Source of the DNA: Owenia fusiformis | Lineage: Eukaryota; Annelida; Polychaeta; Sabellida; Oweniidae | Reading direction: 5' to 3' | NCBI GenBank assembly: GCA_903813345.2 | Contig: CAIIXF020000005.1 | Span: forward strand, 34,539,375 to 34,599,374 | Length of the DNA stretch: 60,000 bases | Notes under the pieces: model-generated | What the model was told of the DNA's origin: nothing | Seen by the model: only the letters and a program-made list of their open reading frames with translations | Database searches by the model: none | In this document: piece after piece, positions 1-13,500 of the stretch | Numbering within the stretch: position 1 is the stretch's first letter | How the letters are laid out: each line of letters starts with the position of its first letter | Program-made: the position numbers and the translations under genes

Positions 1-591
1 CCGGGTTTTATTAACCGAAATGTAAAGATCTAGTATTGAAACAATTTTATTTATAAGTTCGATTAAGTAAAGGGGCGGTTGCCCCAAGAGCTTTACACCA
101 ACAGTAACTAATCTAAAAAACGGTCTTCGCTATTTCTAAGTTAAAACACAAAACATTTAAACCAGAAGCTGAATATCCAATTTATCTTAATTAAATTCTT
201 CATTGAGGTACAAGTAAATAAACATAACAGAATAAGAACAATTGACAAGGGTGGCCATATCAATATAACAAAAACTACCAAATCTGATCTAAATAACCAA
301 CGGGGGTTAAGTACTCGATGCATCTTGGAATACGTTTGTTTTGATTATTTAAGGAATTAGTTATCTCTACCCTTAGGGACTCTATGGAAGTCTTAGAACT
401 CATTTTTTGGTTCATATCATTCTATAAACACAGATCCGTCTTGAATTATTTCCAAAAATGAAGAATTTAGTGCAGAGGTTTTGAGACATGTCTACGATGG
501 ATATCTTCGCACGCTCGGAGCGACATGGGCCGAGTGAATGGAGATTATGAAGGATTGCGATATGTATCGTTTCCTAATATTGTATTTAATT
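1..591. other. Non-coding flank, nothing recognised
   Basis: I see no splice-framed coding segment, RNA gene or repeat boundary here. The composition is AT-rich, as in the rest of the window. The next feature begins abruptly at 592 with the ATCCCAACGAAC terminus of an inverted-repeat element. Confidence 0.5.
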
Positions 592-2259
592 ATCCCAACG
601 AACGTAGTTCGAGAGGGATATAGCCGTGTGTCCGTCCGTCCGTCCGTTCGTTTGTTCGTCTGTTCGGGCAATAACTCAAATACGGGTTGCTGGATTGGGT
701 TCCAATTTTATAGGCTGGTAGCTTTTCGGAGAAGGACGTCTATTCTAAAAGGAATTTTCAATATGGCCGCTTAATTCAAAATGCACGCCATGTTTCGTAG
801 AGAATGTAATCTTGATAACGCAAATACTAGAAGATGGATTTGGTTTAAATTCTACACGCTGGTGCCCAGAGAAAAAGGAGTTTTGTTAACCCTACTATCA
901 CACCAAACTAGTTCTCACTACGTTCTCGAAAACGGGCTTCAACTGTGTACGAACGGACTGGACCTACTAAGAACCGTTTGGGATCTATTTACAAACTTCA
1001 TCGAACGTACTCGAACGGGTAGGTCCTCAAGAACTTAGACAATGCTCAAAATGTTCTCGTGGTCGCCACGTTCTACAATTAGAACGAGTGACAACGTACT
1101 AACGACGAGCTGGACGTACTACGAACGGAACCGTCGTACTTCAATCCTACTAGGGACGTTTTAACAACGAGTTGAACTGTCTGAGGACGTGTTGAGAACG
1201 AGATAGAACGGGTTTAAACTGATTAGGAACGTATTTAACACTGCTTATGAACGAGTTAGCAAAAATATAGCTATCACACCAAACAAGTTGCCACTGCGTT
1301 CTTCAAAACTGGTTTTAAACTGTGTGCGAACGGAATGAACGTAGCTGCAACTTTCTAAGGTCTATTTACGAACTTTATGAACGTTCTCAGACGGGAATGT
1401 GATTTTAGAATTTTGAATCGATTCAAAATTCGATGGCGACCATACCGTTCTGTAATCAGGTCATGTTGACCTTCTAGACTAAGGGACGCGTTCTACTACG
1501 TTGCACACCGACGTGGTGCGACCTGAACGAACTGCGAACGAGATGTATTGAAGACTGTTTAAGAACGAAGAAGCTAATTATTTCAGACAAATTTCCCGAC
1601 CACAGCCAGATTGAGCCCGTTTTACGACGTTTTCGTAGGACTGGCAAGAACGGGTAAGAACTAGTTTGGTGTGATAGGGGGGTAAGAAGAGATTTTCAAG
1701 ATGGCCACTGAATTTCAAAATGGCCGCCACTTTTCTGAAAAAGTGTAATGTTTGATAACTCAAATACAAGTGGAGGGATTTGGTTCAAATTCTATATGTT
1801 GATGCCTAGGAACATAGGAGTTCTGCTTGAGAGGGAATTTTCAAGAGGACAGCTGAATTTTATATTATCCGCCACTTTTCGTATAATACCAGTGGACGGA
1901 TTTGGTTCAAATTTTATATGCTTCGTGCCTAGAGACGAAAGAAGACATTTTCAAGATGGCCATTGAATTTCAAAATAGCCGCCAATTTCAATGAAAAACG
2001 TAATATTTGACAACTCAAATATAAGTATACCGATTGATTCTTTTATATACTCATGCCTAGGGACAAAGCTCTGTTCAAGAGGAAATTTTCAGTGAAGCAG
2101 CTGAAGTTCAAAATAGCCGCCATATTTCGTAAAAAACATAAAATTTAAATACCAGTGGAGGGATTTGGTTCAAGTTTTATATGCTGATATCAAGGGACTT
2201 AAGGAGAAACTTTCAAGATAGCCGCTATTTATACAAACATGTTTTTTGTTCGGTGGGAT
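592..2259. mobile_element. Inverted-repeat element, ATCCCAACGAAC family, copy 1
   Basis: The left end ATCCCAACGAAC (592-603) is matched by GTTCGGTGGGAT (2248-2259), an 11/12 inverted match. Just inside the left end is a (TCCG)n tract (about 627-665). The body is a diverged tandem array built around phrases such as 'aactcaaatac', 'ggatttggttcaaattttatatgctgatgcctag' (quoted in part) and 'ttttcaagatggccgc', recurring near 670, 815, 1755, 1885, 2015 and 2150. Both flanks show TT next to the termini, which could be a 2-bp target duplication but is too short to rely on. No transposase is visible, so it looks non-autonomous. A second copy in opposite orientation lies at 55344-56107. The element is interrupted by a later insertion at 890-1682. 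Confidence 0.75.
890..1682. mobile_element. piggyBac-like non-autonomous element nested in the ATCCCAACGAAC element
   Basis: The ends carry a 21-nt perfect inverted repeat (895-915 and 1657-1677, beginning CTATCACACC). Including outer bases, CCCTAC-TATCACACC on the left faces CCCCCC-TATCACACC on the right. TTAA lies immediately left (886-889) and GTAA, one mismatch from TTAA, lies at the right edge. CCC next to TTAA is the hallmark of piggyBac termini. Comparison with a neighbouring tandem unit of the host element supports a TTAA-like insertion site. The interior has no ORF and is full of GAACG motifs. A diverged second copy of the left end starts at about 1271, so the element is internally dimeric. 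Superfamily assignment is inference from termini and target only. Confidence 0.65.
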
Positions 2260-4612
2260 TTGATACTTCGTATGTGCGACAAAATATAATGCTTCTGTTA
2301 CAATTAAAGGTCCCAGTGCCACCCCCACCCCCCAAGTAAATAAAGTCCTCGATATAACAAGAGGAGTGCCTGCATGTCCGATTTGTAAACTCATAATAGA
2401 CAAAGATGCCTTTTTCATTTGCTCTAAATCATGTTCACTTCAACTCCGGAACTATATCTAATAAAGGACTAAGTGTCCTCTATTGAATTCAACATAAAGA
2501 CGTTTTGCATGTTCAGCTATTTGGCCTATTGTTCCACCCATGTGGGCATTGAAACCAGAAATCGACATCAAAGTTACATTTCAGCGCATCAAGTCGATTG
2601 TCTTTCCAACCCAATTAAAGAGTGCCAAATACCGTGATCCTAACCATAAAGTCATCCAGAGAAGAGGCAATATTGCTATTAAAATGAAGCATGGGCCATT
2701 AATTAAGGTCTTGCTTCCTCTCGGAAATGTCTTATGATCCGAATCCGTGTAGACGAACAATTTAGCTCACTACTTAATTCTAAGCGCTATCATGCACGCT
2801 TGGTAATTGCAATTTCTTAGCTAAAGGACTCCACAATTCTCTGAGTAGAACCTACTTATCAAACAGACCCGTCATTAATGAGTCAAAGTACGGAAATCGT
2901 GTTTTAACCTACACGTTGTAGATGGCGCAATGTCGCGCTCGGGGTTCGAACGCCATTTTGCGCACTACTCACTCATTGAGCAAAATTCCTATGTCGAACT
3001 CCTCTTCAAACTAAAAGCAGTATGATCAATTCATTTTGGCGCTGTTTATCCTAATGTTTTATGAATGAATTTATAAAATCGATAGACCTATAATTGAATT
3101 ATTCGAATAGTCAACAGATGCGGATTCTTTACTTTCAGAAATATACTGAGCCACTTCAGTTCATGTAATACAGACGTCTGAAGTATAGGGGCAGACTGTA
3201 AAATGTTTGGCAACAATCTTGAAACTGTTTTACATTACATACGATGGGGAAAAGAAATTTAATATGAATATATTTTGGTAAAAAGACCTCTTATCATGAG
3301 TGGGCTAAGTAGAACCTAGGCTGCTGACAGATTTACGGGAGTAAAATAAGCGAGTCGCCGCTAATTGCCCATAATTTTTCCTAATAACCCTTTTCTACAT
3401 TCTTTGGCAATTTAAACTATAATTGAAGTCGAATTCTGCCGAAGCAGTCTTGAGATTTTTTAGAATTTTGATCAATTGCAATCATACATACTGTCAATGC
3501 GTAAACAAATTCTATATCTAACAAAACGCAATTGCAGATTTCTTTATGTAAAAACTAACACAAAATCATTTGTTTCATTACGCTGCGAAGTCGAACAATT
3601 GTGTCCGCATTCATGTGATGTTCGTTTTTACAGTGCATACTCTGCAATTACCGAGAAGTTTATTCCACGTAAGAAGGTTGCGTCCATTTGGGATCCATAA
3701 CATGGAGATATTGCTTGGCATATCTTTGCTGTTACTTACCCTCTCCATTAATAACGGAAGTTAGGGCCAATAAGAAAAAGATTTAAGCTAAGTACTTGTC
3801 ACTTTGTCAGCTATTTAGTCAAGATAACCGTTAATTTAGCCTCTCATTTAAAATGCAATTAATTTTGCTTGACTGGGTGATTACTTTGGTGCCATAATTA
3901 GAACCTTGTCCGATAAGAAATACGGAGAAAATAATATGTATTACCGTGGCGATGATTTTAGCAAAAAATGAACAATTTATATTAATTCCAAGTCTTCAGA
4001 GTGGCTATGAAATTCCACGCTGGCGAATAATCAATTTCGGTCGGTGATACGAGCTAACTAGCTAGACACTCGCCGCGATTCATTTGTGACACGATAGCCT
4101 CATTTCTTCTACTACTGACCTTTTTTACTTTTGCGTTCACATTGGAGTAATATAATCCATAGTATTTTGTCTCCCATTTCTCCTAAAGGAGATGCTTCAA
4201 ATTAAAGCAGACCTTCTTTTCTAACCAGTAGCCAAGACGTTCAGCCGGATTAGTGACCGTATTTTATCATCAGCATTAAAGGCTTTTATCAAGAACAAAT
4301 TAAGGTGAATGGGACAATATATCACCAGGGATGAGATTTTATGTGCTCAGAAACAAAAACAATCGTCGTTCCATGTCTACTGTCCATATCTCGTAGTTTA
4401 CTTTCATTTTATCGAAACCAGACTTGGCTTGAAAACGTCCCTCACTTCAGCTTCGCTAAAATCAACAAATAAATTGATTGTAAAAACACCCATGGAATCG
4501 AGCATCTCAAATGGGCTTTAATATACCTTAATCACTACTTGTGTTTCAACACATTCGGCTATTAACTTATCACCAGTTGCGCCTGTTTTCTTTCTTGACG
4601 TTTGTCTGGTAA
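2260..4612. other. Non-coding sequence upstream of the homeobox gene
   Basis: No coding exon, RNA gene or clear repeat is recognisable. Short open stretches near 2540-2737 and 3476-3764 have no splice context or recognisable product. GGTTCGAAC at about 2943 resembles a tRNA B box but lacks a correctly spaced A box. Confidence 0.5.
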
Positions 4613-4836
4613 TCTTAGCTTTTGTACAATTGTTGGTGTAATCTGTATCTACACCCCCTCCATAAGTTAAGATGCTTTTTTTAATTCTCTACATGCAATT
4701 ATGATTTGTTGTCTTGTTGAAATATCTTATCTTTTGTACAATTGTTGGTGTAATCTGTATCTACACCCCCTCCATAAGTTAAGAAACTTTTTTTTAATTC
4801 TCTACTTGCATTATGATTTGTTGTCTTGTTAAAATA
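4613..4836. repeat. Two-copy tandem duplication, 112-bp unit
   Basis: 4613-4724 and 4725-4836 are nearly identical. Both contain TTTTGTACAATTGTTGG, then TACACCCCCTCCATAAGTTAAG, a T run, and TGATTTGTTGTCTTGTT at the end. The few differences (for example AGATGC against AGAAAC) point to a fairly recent local duplication. No function is evident. Confidence 0.9.
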
Positions 4837-7127
4837 TGAGGACTGAGATGTATTTTGGTTGTAACCTTGCCATACCGCATACTAGTATCTAAAAAGTATC
4901 CTAAAATACTAGCTGCATTAATGACAAAACAAAAAATAAACTGTTGATAAAACGTAAACTTTAGATTTCCCAGATATTTTTGTCAACAGCGTCGCTGTTC
5001 CAAATATGTGGAGGGCAGTGTATGCGATACGTATCATATAGCCTCCCAAAATGCTAAAGCCAAGCCGAACTATTTGAATTGTATTTTGAGCTATGTTTAA
5101 AGTTTACTCTCTTTTAGAAGCAATGGGGGCGTGGACCATAACTAACACCTTTGATTTTAAAATGATTGTTAAAAGCTAAAAACGTTAAATTGCGTGATAG
5201 TGGATAGTTGGCAATCAAGTTTTAAAAGTGACGATTATTTCGACCACGTGCATGCCCATATTTACGTGTTATCCCACCAGTGATACCTTTACACGTTAGT
5301 GTTTTAGCACTTTACACCTTGGTGTGGGGTAGAGTTGGAAAGAGGGACCGAATAATTGCCATTGTCGTGCTTTCGGAGATGAACATTTTAAGGAAACAAT
5401 TTGCGGTGCATATCCAATAATCTCACCACAAACAATATCCAACAAAAACAAATAAATAAGTAAACAAACAAACATACAGAATCAATCAACCAAACAAACA
5501 CTTGTCCGAGTCTAATAAGAAAATGCAAAACATGTTAGGTGAATTCCCAGATGCGCTGAACGAAAAGAGGGAAATTGCCCACGGGACCTAGGAGCAGAGA
5601 GTCGCCAAAGAGCAATATGAAATGTTGTCAACATCGGCCGGATTGTTCTCTGAATGACACGAGAGCATTTAGCCTGTTAATTGGTAGTCTCATCTTGCAA
5701 GCATTGACTCTATGTGATTACAGCTTTAAATGCTAATACCACTTAATATTGACTCCGCATCGCTTCTCAATTAAATGGAAATTTTCCAGTAAGGAACCGT
5801 CTTAATTAGATTGATCAGACACGCAATTTATGTATTGATCACACAAAGTCTCGCAAATAATTTATCACATTTGTCTATCCACCCAAAATGTTTCCAGTGA
5901 TTTCAAGTTTGCAGGAAATCTCCAACTACCATGTGTCGTCTCTATTCACGAAAATATTACTGGGCACGGTCTGAGACTCTGAGTTACTACTTTGGTTCGG
6001 CATTAATTCGATTTTATTGGACTGTTTCGCAAACCGCAACGATCTTCTGAACTTGCTCATCGTTACTTATGTAATTGTCTTAGTCACAAAAAGGAAAATG
6101 CTGTCTCCGATGTGTACTCAGCAATCCAAAGTCGAAAACAAGTAAAACGCTTTAATCGAGCCTGTTCAAACCGATTCTGAAAAGACACTTAAATTGCAAT
6201 TATATATCAGAATTTATCGACACATATATGTGGTAGTCTGGAAAAAATATATGAACGCATATTAAGGGAATAAATAGACTAATGAAGCTATGAAGTAGGG
6301 ATATGAAACGTGACTTTGTCTTCTAGAGAATCATTAGCAACTCTCTAAGAATTGGCATCTATTAAACGACAATTACCCATCCCATTGTATCCGTATATTG
6401 CCGATATAGCCGATGCACAAAGCGCAATTAGTGAAGAACAAAAACCTATTAAAGAACCATTAAATTAATGCGAAGCTGGATAAGTGTTTTTCTTGTACTT
6501 ATATCATTAATGCGTTCGTTCTTTTGTAGCATCACGTTCAAGTATGGGTTCATTAGGAACCGTTGTTAATAGATGTATTAACCACGGGACAGTGCGGTCT
6601 CCCTGTACTAATGTTCCAGAGATTATATAAGCATTGCAATATTCTGGCAAAATCAGAGATAGGAGGGCGACAAAGTTATTATACATAGAATATATTGATA
6701 ATATTGCTAACTCTATCATCACACTTAATAGACCTACGTGGACCAAGGGCGCATCTATTAATCTCTTATTGGTCGAGATCAACAGCTATTTCTCTCAAAA
6801 TGAAGCTCATTGGCTAGACTGATATCTTGACAAGGGGACTATCAACTTGAGTCTGCTGCAAGAGAAAGTTTATAAAATACTGATTGAAAGCAATTGCTTT
6901 AAGCCGACTCGTTTATTCTAAGATATAAGAATTTGAGTATAAATGGATTAAAGCTTTAAAAGGGACCTATTGGGTATTTTTCGAGATTGCGTTTTTAACA
7001 TTTGCAGAGTTGGATTGTGACGCTTTAACGCAACGCAACCATATAATCAATTTTGGAACTGTGCGTCATTTATTCTATCAAACTGGATTACAGAGGACTA
7101 TTCTTCTTTCCGGTGCATACTGGAGGT
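4837..7127. other. 5' flank and possible UTR or promoter of the homeobox gene
   Basis: Non-coding sequence leading to the homeobox start codon. A simple CAAA/TAAA-rich patch lies around 5440-5500. A possible splice acceptor, TTTGCAG, ends at 7006, so an upstream non-coding exon may exist. The homeobox frame is closed by TAA at 7026-7028. I could not pick out a TATA box or initiator with confidence. Confidence 0.4.
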
Positions 7128-7515
7128 ATGCTCGGCACCCAGGCGCCTGTTGTACACCACCCACGGCCACTGATGCCCACCCCACACAACCCAATGGCGA
7201 GGACGTGGCACCCTCACATATACAAAGCGCCAGATCCAGCACGTAAATCATCTTCATTTTACATCGATGATATTTTAAGTGACAGAATCGGCAACGGGAA
7301 ACCCAGATCCCACGGAGACCAAATCGGACTTATGTCCCCCACACTGAACTATGCCTCGGCGCTGAGGCGAGTGAGCGAACAAATGTCCCCCTTGGCTCTT
7401 GTCACAGGGGGTTCCCGCTACCCAAGGGACGAGAGAAAGAGGTGTGAAAGCAGCTCGAGTCGCTCCAGCTCACCCGTCGATGTTACGGCAGATTCGGATG
7501 ATAATTCGATTAATG
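7128..7515 (+). CDS. Homeobox gene exon 1
   Basis: Encodes residues 1-129 plus the first base of codon 130. It starts at ATG 7128 (purine at -3), the first ATG after the in-frame TAA at 7026-7028, and ends at donor GTAAGT (7516). It contains a Pro/His-rich N-terminus, the eh1-like motif FYIDDIL (7257-7277) and a serine-rich [12 protein letters not shown] segment. The exon is visibly richer in G and C than its flanks. A non-coding upstream exon ending elsewhere cannot be excluded. Confidence 0.85.
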
Positions 7516-10500
7516 GTAAGTGTTCGAATTTGATTTTTAATATATTGAATTTCTGATTCAGTTTATGTTTATTGGTAAGCAATTACCAGGTTCTGATTTT
7601 GAACTGTACATCGTGTTATTGTGATTAATCAATTTAAACTAATTTAATGTATCAATTATTTATTTATTCAATTAAATCTACTATTAATGGTATTTTACTT
7701 ATCGGATACGAATCGAAATTACTTAAAATGCATATTACTTAGCCTCAAATTCTAATTTTAACAAAATAACTGACATAGCAAAGATTCAACAAGGATTGTA
7801 AGTCAGTGAATTGCCTATTCTGACGCCCAGGCTGTTCTTCTTAATCTTTTTATTCCAGTAACGTTCAAGATTAAAACATAAGAAGAGAAACAATAAGCTT
7901 GTCTCTGGAATGCGGGATGTAACAGTAATATTCATATTCAATACTAGAGTAGTATATTGTTATCCAATAAATTAATTAATTATATATTGTCTAAATCTTA
8001 CTTAAAGAAAAGCGATTTATTTTAACTGCTATTAAAACAACGCTAAATTGATATAAAGAGATTTTCAAATCAACGTGTTCCATTTACTATTAAAATTAAA
8101 AAATGTTTTTTTTGAAAAAATAATTTCATTAAGTTTCTTTACAACAACTATGACAAAATGATAAATATCTTTTGGGTTTGAAAATGTTAAAATTGATGTA
8201 ATTCTTAACTCAAGTATGAAGTTTTAAGAATGAAATTTCCAGTTTTTACTAACAAAGATTATTTTAAGTTGTTTTCAAATCTGAGACAAAAATGGTGAAT
8301 AGGAGAATATTTTGTCATGCTTGCTCTCTTGTTTAACACTACCAAAATATTTTCATAGTTTGATTTACTATTCACTTAATTTTTTTTCACATCTTGTACT
8401 TGTACATCAAGTAAAAACATGTAGGAAAATTAGAAAATTAAACACATTTCTATATTGCACACTCCAGATCTATTGAATCTCAAGCCTCCCCAAGTAGGTT
8501 AACATTCGCAACAATGTCCGAAAGTTTATGTAAACCAATCTTCAAAAACTTCAAAGAACTTTAAGAACGTATATCTTGCTCCTAGCAAACAAGCCCAAGA
8601 ATAATCCCCGGAGATACAGATATTTTTGATAATCTTAATTTAGTTTATTGGAACCAGTATTGTTCTAAGATAGGACAGATACTGACCAATACCGGCTAGA
8701 TTGATTTCTTCAAGTTGTATCAAATATTGATAAATTGATTTATCATTTCGAGGATAAGTAATAATAAACAAAGATCGCTAAATATTATCTCAATCGGCGT
8801 TAGGCATTATTTAAGAAAATTATCTTAATCTTAAAATTGATTCATGGTCCCATATTTGAAGTCAAATATTTGTTTTACCTTTGAGGTTTAATTGTTCCAA
8901 ATCAGTTAGTTTGAAAGTTTGTCGACAGGAAATCTGACTTCAAATTAAAGTATTGACACCATTTAACATTTAATTCAACAAACTTTCAATTCAAATATTT
9001 TTTGGTCACATTTACGTGCGAAGTACTTCAGGGTAACTAACTATATGCCGAACATCCATTCTTCACGTTTTCTCAGTAGGTGTCTAAGACAAACATTTTA
9101 TAACATTTGGCCTTACACTATGTTTCAAATACTAGTGCCCAGATCACTTATTGTATTCTTTCTTTTTTAATTGAAGTTATTTGGGTGTCAACATCCATCT
9201 TTTTGTTCTTGACAATACGTCAACCACATCTCTCTCTCCTCTAGATATAATAGCATATAACAAACAGTGGGCGATATCATTTCTGAAAGCATTGGCTGCA
9301 AATTCCACCGCTTGTCCCTTGAGTAAAGGTACACCTACGGGTATTATTTGTTCAATCGAAAATTTTAGGATCACACTTCCAACATGATAGTTATAAAGAG
9401 AAGAGAGGCATTGGATCTATATGATGCCATTTTGCGACACATGTGACAACATTTCTGAAATCATTAGCAATAGCCTAATACTAATCCTCTTGGTTCTAAA
9501 AAGAAAAATTGAAGAATAAAAAGTTCTATAAAAATACATGAAATCAAATACGATCTCTCCTAAGGGTAACACAGATACAATATTATAGTCTCTGATCTGG
9601 AGTGGTCCTTTGATAGGAGATACATCACGACATATAGCCAATCTGCCTGTAGTTCAGATTCATTGGCTTTATTAGCTTGCAGTTGGTAGTGATGCTAAAG
9701 TGATGCCACACTAGAAGTCGTTATTGAAGCTATTAAACGAGCAGAGATCAATACTGTCCCTATTAAAATCATTTTAGCGATAATTTCATCACTTATAACA
9801 CTCTCAATCAAATCACAACTCCGTTATTGAGCTATCAACTCTCCTGACTATCTTTTGACTAAATACAAGGAGTAAACACGACTGAGAAATATCTGAAGCA
9901 ACTTTCAATATCTTAATGAAAACTGTATCATTGACATTAGATTTTCAATGTTAATAAATAAATTGCATTCAATCGCGTCATAATTATTAGGTTATTTTCA
10001 TCATACAGAAAAGCGTGAAAATATTGTCGTTACACAACCCCCTTCTTATAAAAGCAGTTCATCCTTGACTTTTGAGAGACACGATGCGCACAGGTATGAC
10101 ACACATTGTCACTTACTCTGATCATATCAGTTATTGTTCCGAGGGAATTTTAACTTGACGAGAATCGTGTGTAACATGGACACGAGCCTAATGATCACGA
10201 AACGCAGTTCCCATGATGGGGATAAGGTGTGAAAAAAATGTGTTAAAATTCTTCAGGATAACATGTCTCAGCTTGATATTAGCCAACTAAGAGGACAAAT
10301 CGAGTTAATTAAATTATTACATCCATTTACAGATCCAAGGGAGGGCTACTGATATACAGAAAACGGGATTGAAACAGCTTATTATCTATATTTATCTATG
10401 TTATCCATGGTTTTAAGGCGTTTATCGAAGATTCCAAATATTCCTAACGCTGGCGTTTTTAAATGCCTTGTTTTAAGTTCTGTAAAGATAATTACATCAT

Positions 10501-13500
10501 ATTCGCTAATTGAGTGAATTTGTACATATTGTTCTGCCAAGCAATCTTTTATTTCTGCCCCATTTACATTTTAATTTATTCCTGAAACATGTTAAATCGA
10601 AATATCAAGACAAAGTAGGCCTATCCTGAGAAGCCTGAGTGTCTGAATCTTCAACGGCTTGCCAGACTCTATGTGCTAACTTGTATAGATGATTTCTCAC
10701 TTTTCATAAAATCTGAATGATCTTCGATATAGTTTCATTGTAATTCATGAAAAATCTAAATCAAATAATTATTTCTTATATGAAGAGCGTAGCTTACAGC
10801 TCTGGAAAAGGGTAGCGAGATTCTCAATATCACATTTAGAAATTTCCTGCCTATTAACCCTTTATACAAGGACTGAAGAATATTGTCCCGGGGGTTTAAC
10901 CTATAATAGACATAGTCAGATAGTAGTCCTATATATTTCATATATCGATTATGTCGTCGAGATGAAGAAGATACGATATAAATCTTAAATTAGTAAGATT
11001 AGACAAGTACCTCGGAGTAATGATTGCTATTAGTATTAACTCGGGAAAATCCGATCACCCTCTATCGCCTCTCAATTACACATCGTTAGAGGTGTGTAAC
11101 GAAATAAAACTAGGATACAAATTACACTGAATCATCATTTTATTTGTGTATCAAATCAATCATATACGAGATATTTTTATCTGTATGTGGCTGTCAATAT
11201 CCATTCATGATGGTCCATATCATGGAGTAGGGCAAGTATTCGCTTCGCTCAGCCGTAGTTAATGAGAAAGTAAAATTTGATTTAGCGATTTAATTAGTGA
11301 TTTTATTTAAATCATTAAGTAATTCTTTTGGATCAATTCAATTGGTCTCCCCGTGAAGGTAAATCCTAAGATGACATCATTGTTCTGATAAAAATGTTTC
11401 ATCATTTACGCAAAATGTAAACAGATTTTTTACAGAGTGGCATGTTTTTTTCAACAAGGTTCAACACCTTTTTGCTCTAATTGAGCAGATCGTTGTTCCC
11501 TCTTCAAAAGAGGAGACGCGAAAATATTTCCTTATAAGGTCAAAATATTTCCCATGATGCAGTTCGCGGATGAACAAATTCATACTTCCTTGTTTGAGGA
11601 GATGACTGCTATTAGTACATAGACCCAATTAAGAGAGTCTCTAGTAGTCATCCTATCGCCGGTCTCTTATTATCTTCGCTTGCGGATTCTTCCAATGGAC
11701 GCGTTCAGTCCATTTCGAGCTCGTGGACTCACTTGAAAATTGGGAAAAGGAGATCCTATGTGTTTATCTTATTCCCGACCTTCAATTGTCGTCAAAAATA
11801 CATTTAAAGACTCCGAGACCCTCTCTGAATTCGTATTGTCGAGTTAAGGACTCATTAGTGTGTAAGGGAAATAGAAATTATGTGTTTCTCTAAATTAATG
11901 AGAAATAAAGCGGAAACAAATAGATAGAAAGAAATAATGATCTCCGCGCTATAAGGCTAAATTAATCCCACAAGTGATAGTGTAGTTCTCGTGATACATT
12001 ACCCCCGCAAACATTCCCCTTGGTTTCACTCATGACGCCCCTTCCCTTCATGTTACCTAGAATTAAACAGCTTCATCTTCATCTTGCATTTTCGTAAGCT
12101 TTTTAGTGCGTGTACGCGGGATTCATCTAATTCATTTTCTTTTCGGGGGAAAATCCTCCCGATGATCGCGTTTCTTTATTGTATTGATAGGTTGCATCAA
12201 CACTGATTCATTGAAAGAGATCTCGTCTATCAAGGTGCATTGAAATTTGTCACAAAGTGCATCTCTTTGATACTTAGACATTCTCTTCAAAAATACGCAT
12301 CAGTTGAACCATGGGCTTTCAAATTAGTTGAAAGTCCACTGTTGAACCAAGCAAATTCATGAAAATCTCCTTTCATGGCAAATCAAGATGAGCTAGTAAA
12401 TCGTAGATATTAATTAAAAAAGGTAACACAAACGTTTTTGTGAAAAATTCCAGAAGCTCATTACAAAGAGGTTAGTATTGCCCAAAGTTTTGTATGTTTT
12501 GGAATGTGTTCGCCACGATTCAACTCACAAGTCAGATTTCACTTTTAAGCTCAAATATCCCATGCCATCTGCCGTTTCAAGATCGTATCTATTATTTACT
12601 ATCAGTTGTGGTAACAGAGCTATTGGTCGAATCATCATAACAACAGCAACAAATGAAACTCATATTCGAGCGTTGAGAAATATTGCCGTGCGTTTGGTTG
12701 CAGTGGACTGACATGGCTCAATTGATAAAAATGTAACCTCTTTGCGCATGACGTTCCTATGACGCCATGACTTATTCACGCAACAACGCTTATTAAACAA
12801 AATCTGGTGACAACTCATATTTATCCCGTTTGGTAAAATAATTTTTAGATATAATATGCTGTATTGTTCCTTTAACTTCGATATTGTATCAAGTAGATTT
12901 CAGAACAAATGGTAAATAGTGACAATCAATGAAAAAACCTCATCATACGCCTTGAATATCATAAATAGGGACACGAAAAAACTATAAAAGATATAAAAGA
13001 TTAAATTTCAAATGATGAGATTCAAATCACCGGAAACTATAAATACGTTTGACAACCATTAGTCCAAATATCATGGAAACATTACAGTATTCATAATTCA
13101 TATATTACCCGAAATCAATTAAAAAAGAATTTGAGACTATCAACCGATTAATCTATCTGCCGATCCAGTTTGCATTTATGTTAGTATATTTCAAATTTAT
13201 CAATAGATACAAAACATGAAAGTAAACAATATTGAATGTTTAAGCAATATCCCGAAACGTACATGAACTGTTAATTATTGTATTGTATTGTATTGTATTG
13301 TATTGTATTGTATTGTAGTGTATTGTATTGTATTGTAGTGTATTGTATTGTATTGTATTCTTTACTTTTACCTCCTATATAAGAGAGTTACAATATATGT
13401 GTATTGTACAATCGAAACCATGGCAATACACATGCAAAAATCCACTTCTACATCGTGCAAGATGAGAGATATAATTTGGGAATTTTATACTTTTAGAAAA

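Larger units (their letters stand above)
7516..13496 (+). other. Homeobox gene intron 1 (5,981 bp)
   Basis: Runs from GTAAGT to TTTTAG and is AT-rich. It contains a small foldback flanked by 9-bp direct repeats (12303-12349) and a pentanucleotide microsatellite close to the acceptor (13276-13360). Around 9181-9387 the sequence is open on both strands for about 65 codons, but neither reading is recognisable. I identified no conserved exon. Confidence 0.7.

Noticed and set aside
2923-2955. GGTTCGAAC resembling a tRNA B box
   Set aside because: The only A-box-like stretch is about 20 bp away, too close for a tRNA, and no cloverleaf forms.
7007-7127. Longer N-terminus for the homeobox protein
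   Set aside because: No ATG exists in frame between the TAA at 7026 and ATG 7128.
9177-9387. Open frames on both strands over the same 200 bp
   Set aside because: Neither translation is recognisable, no splice sites fit, and simultaneous opening on both strands is likely by chance.
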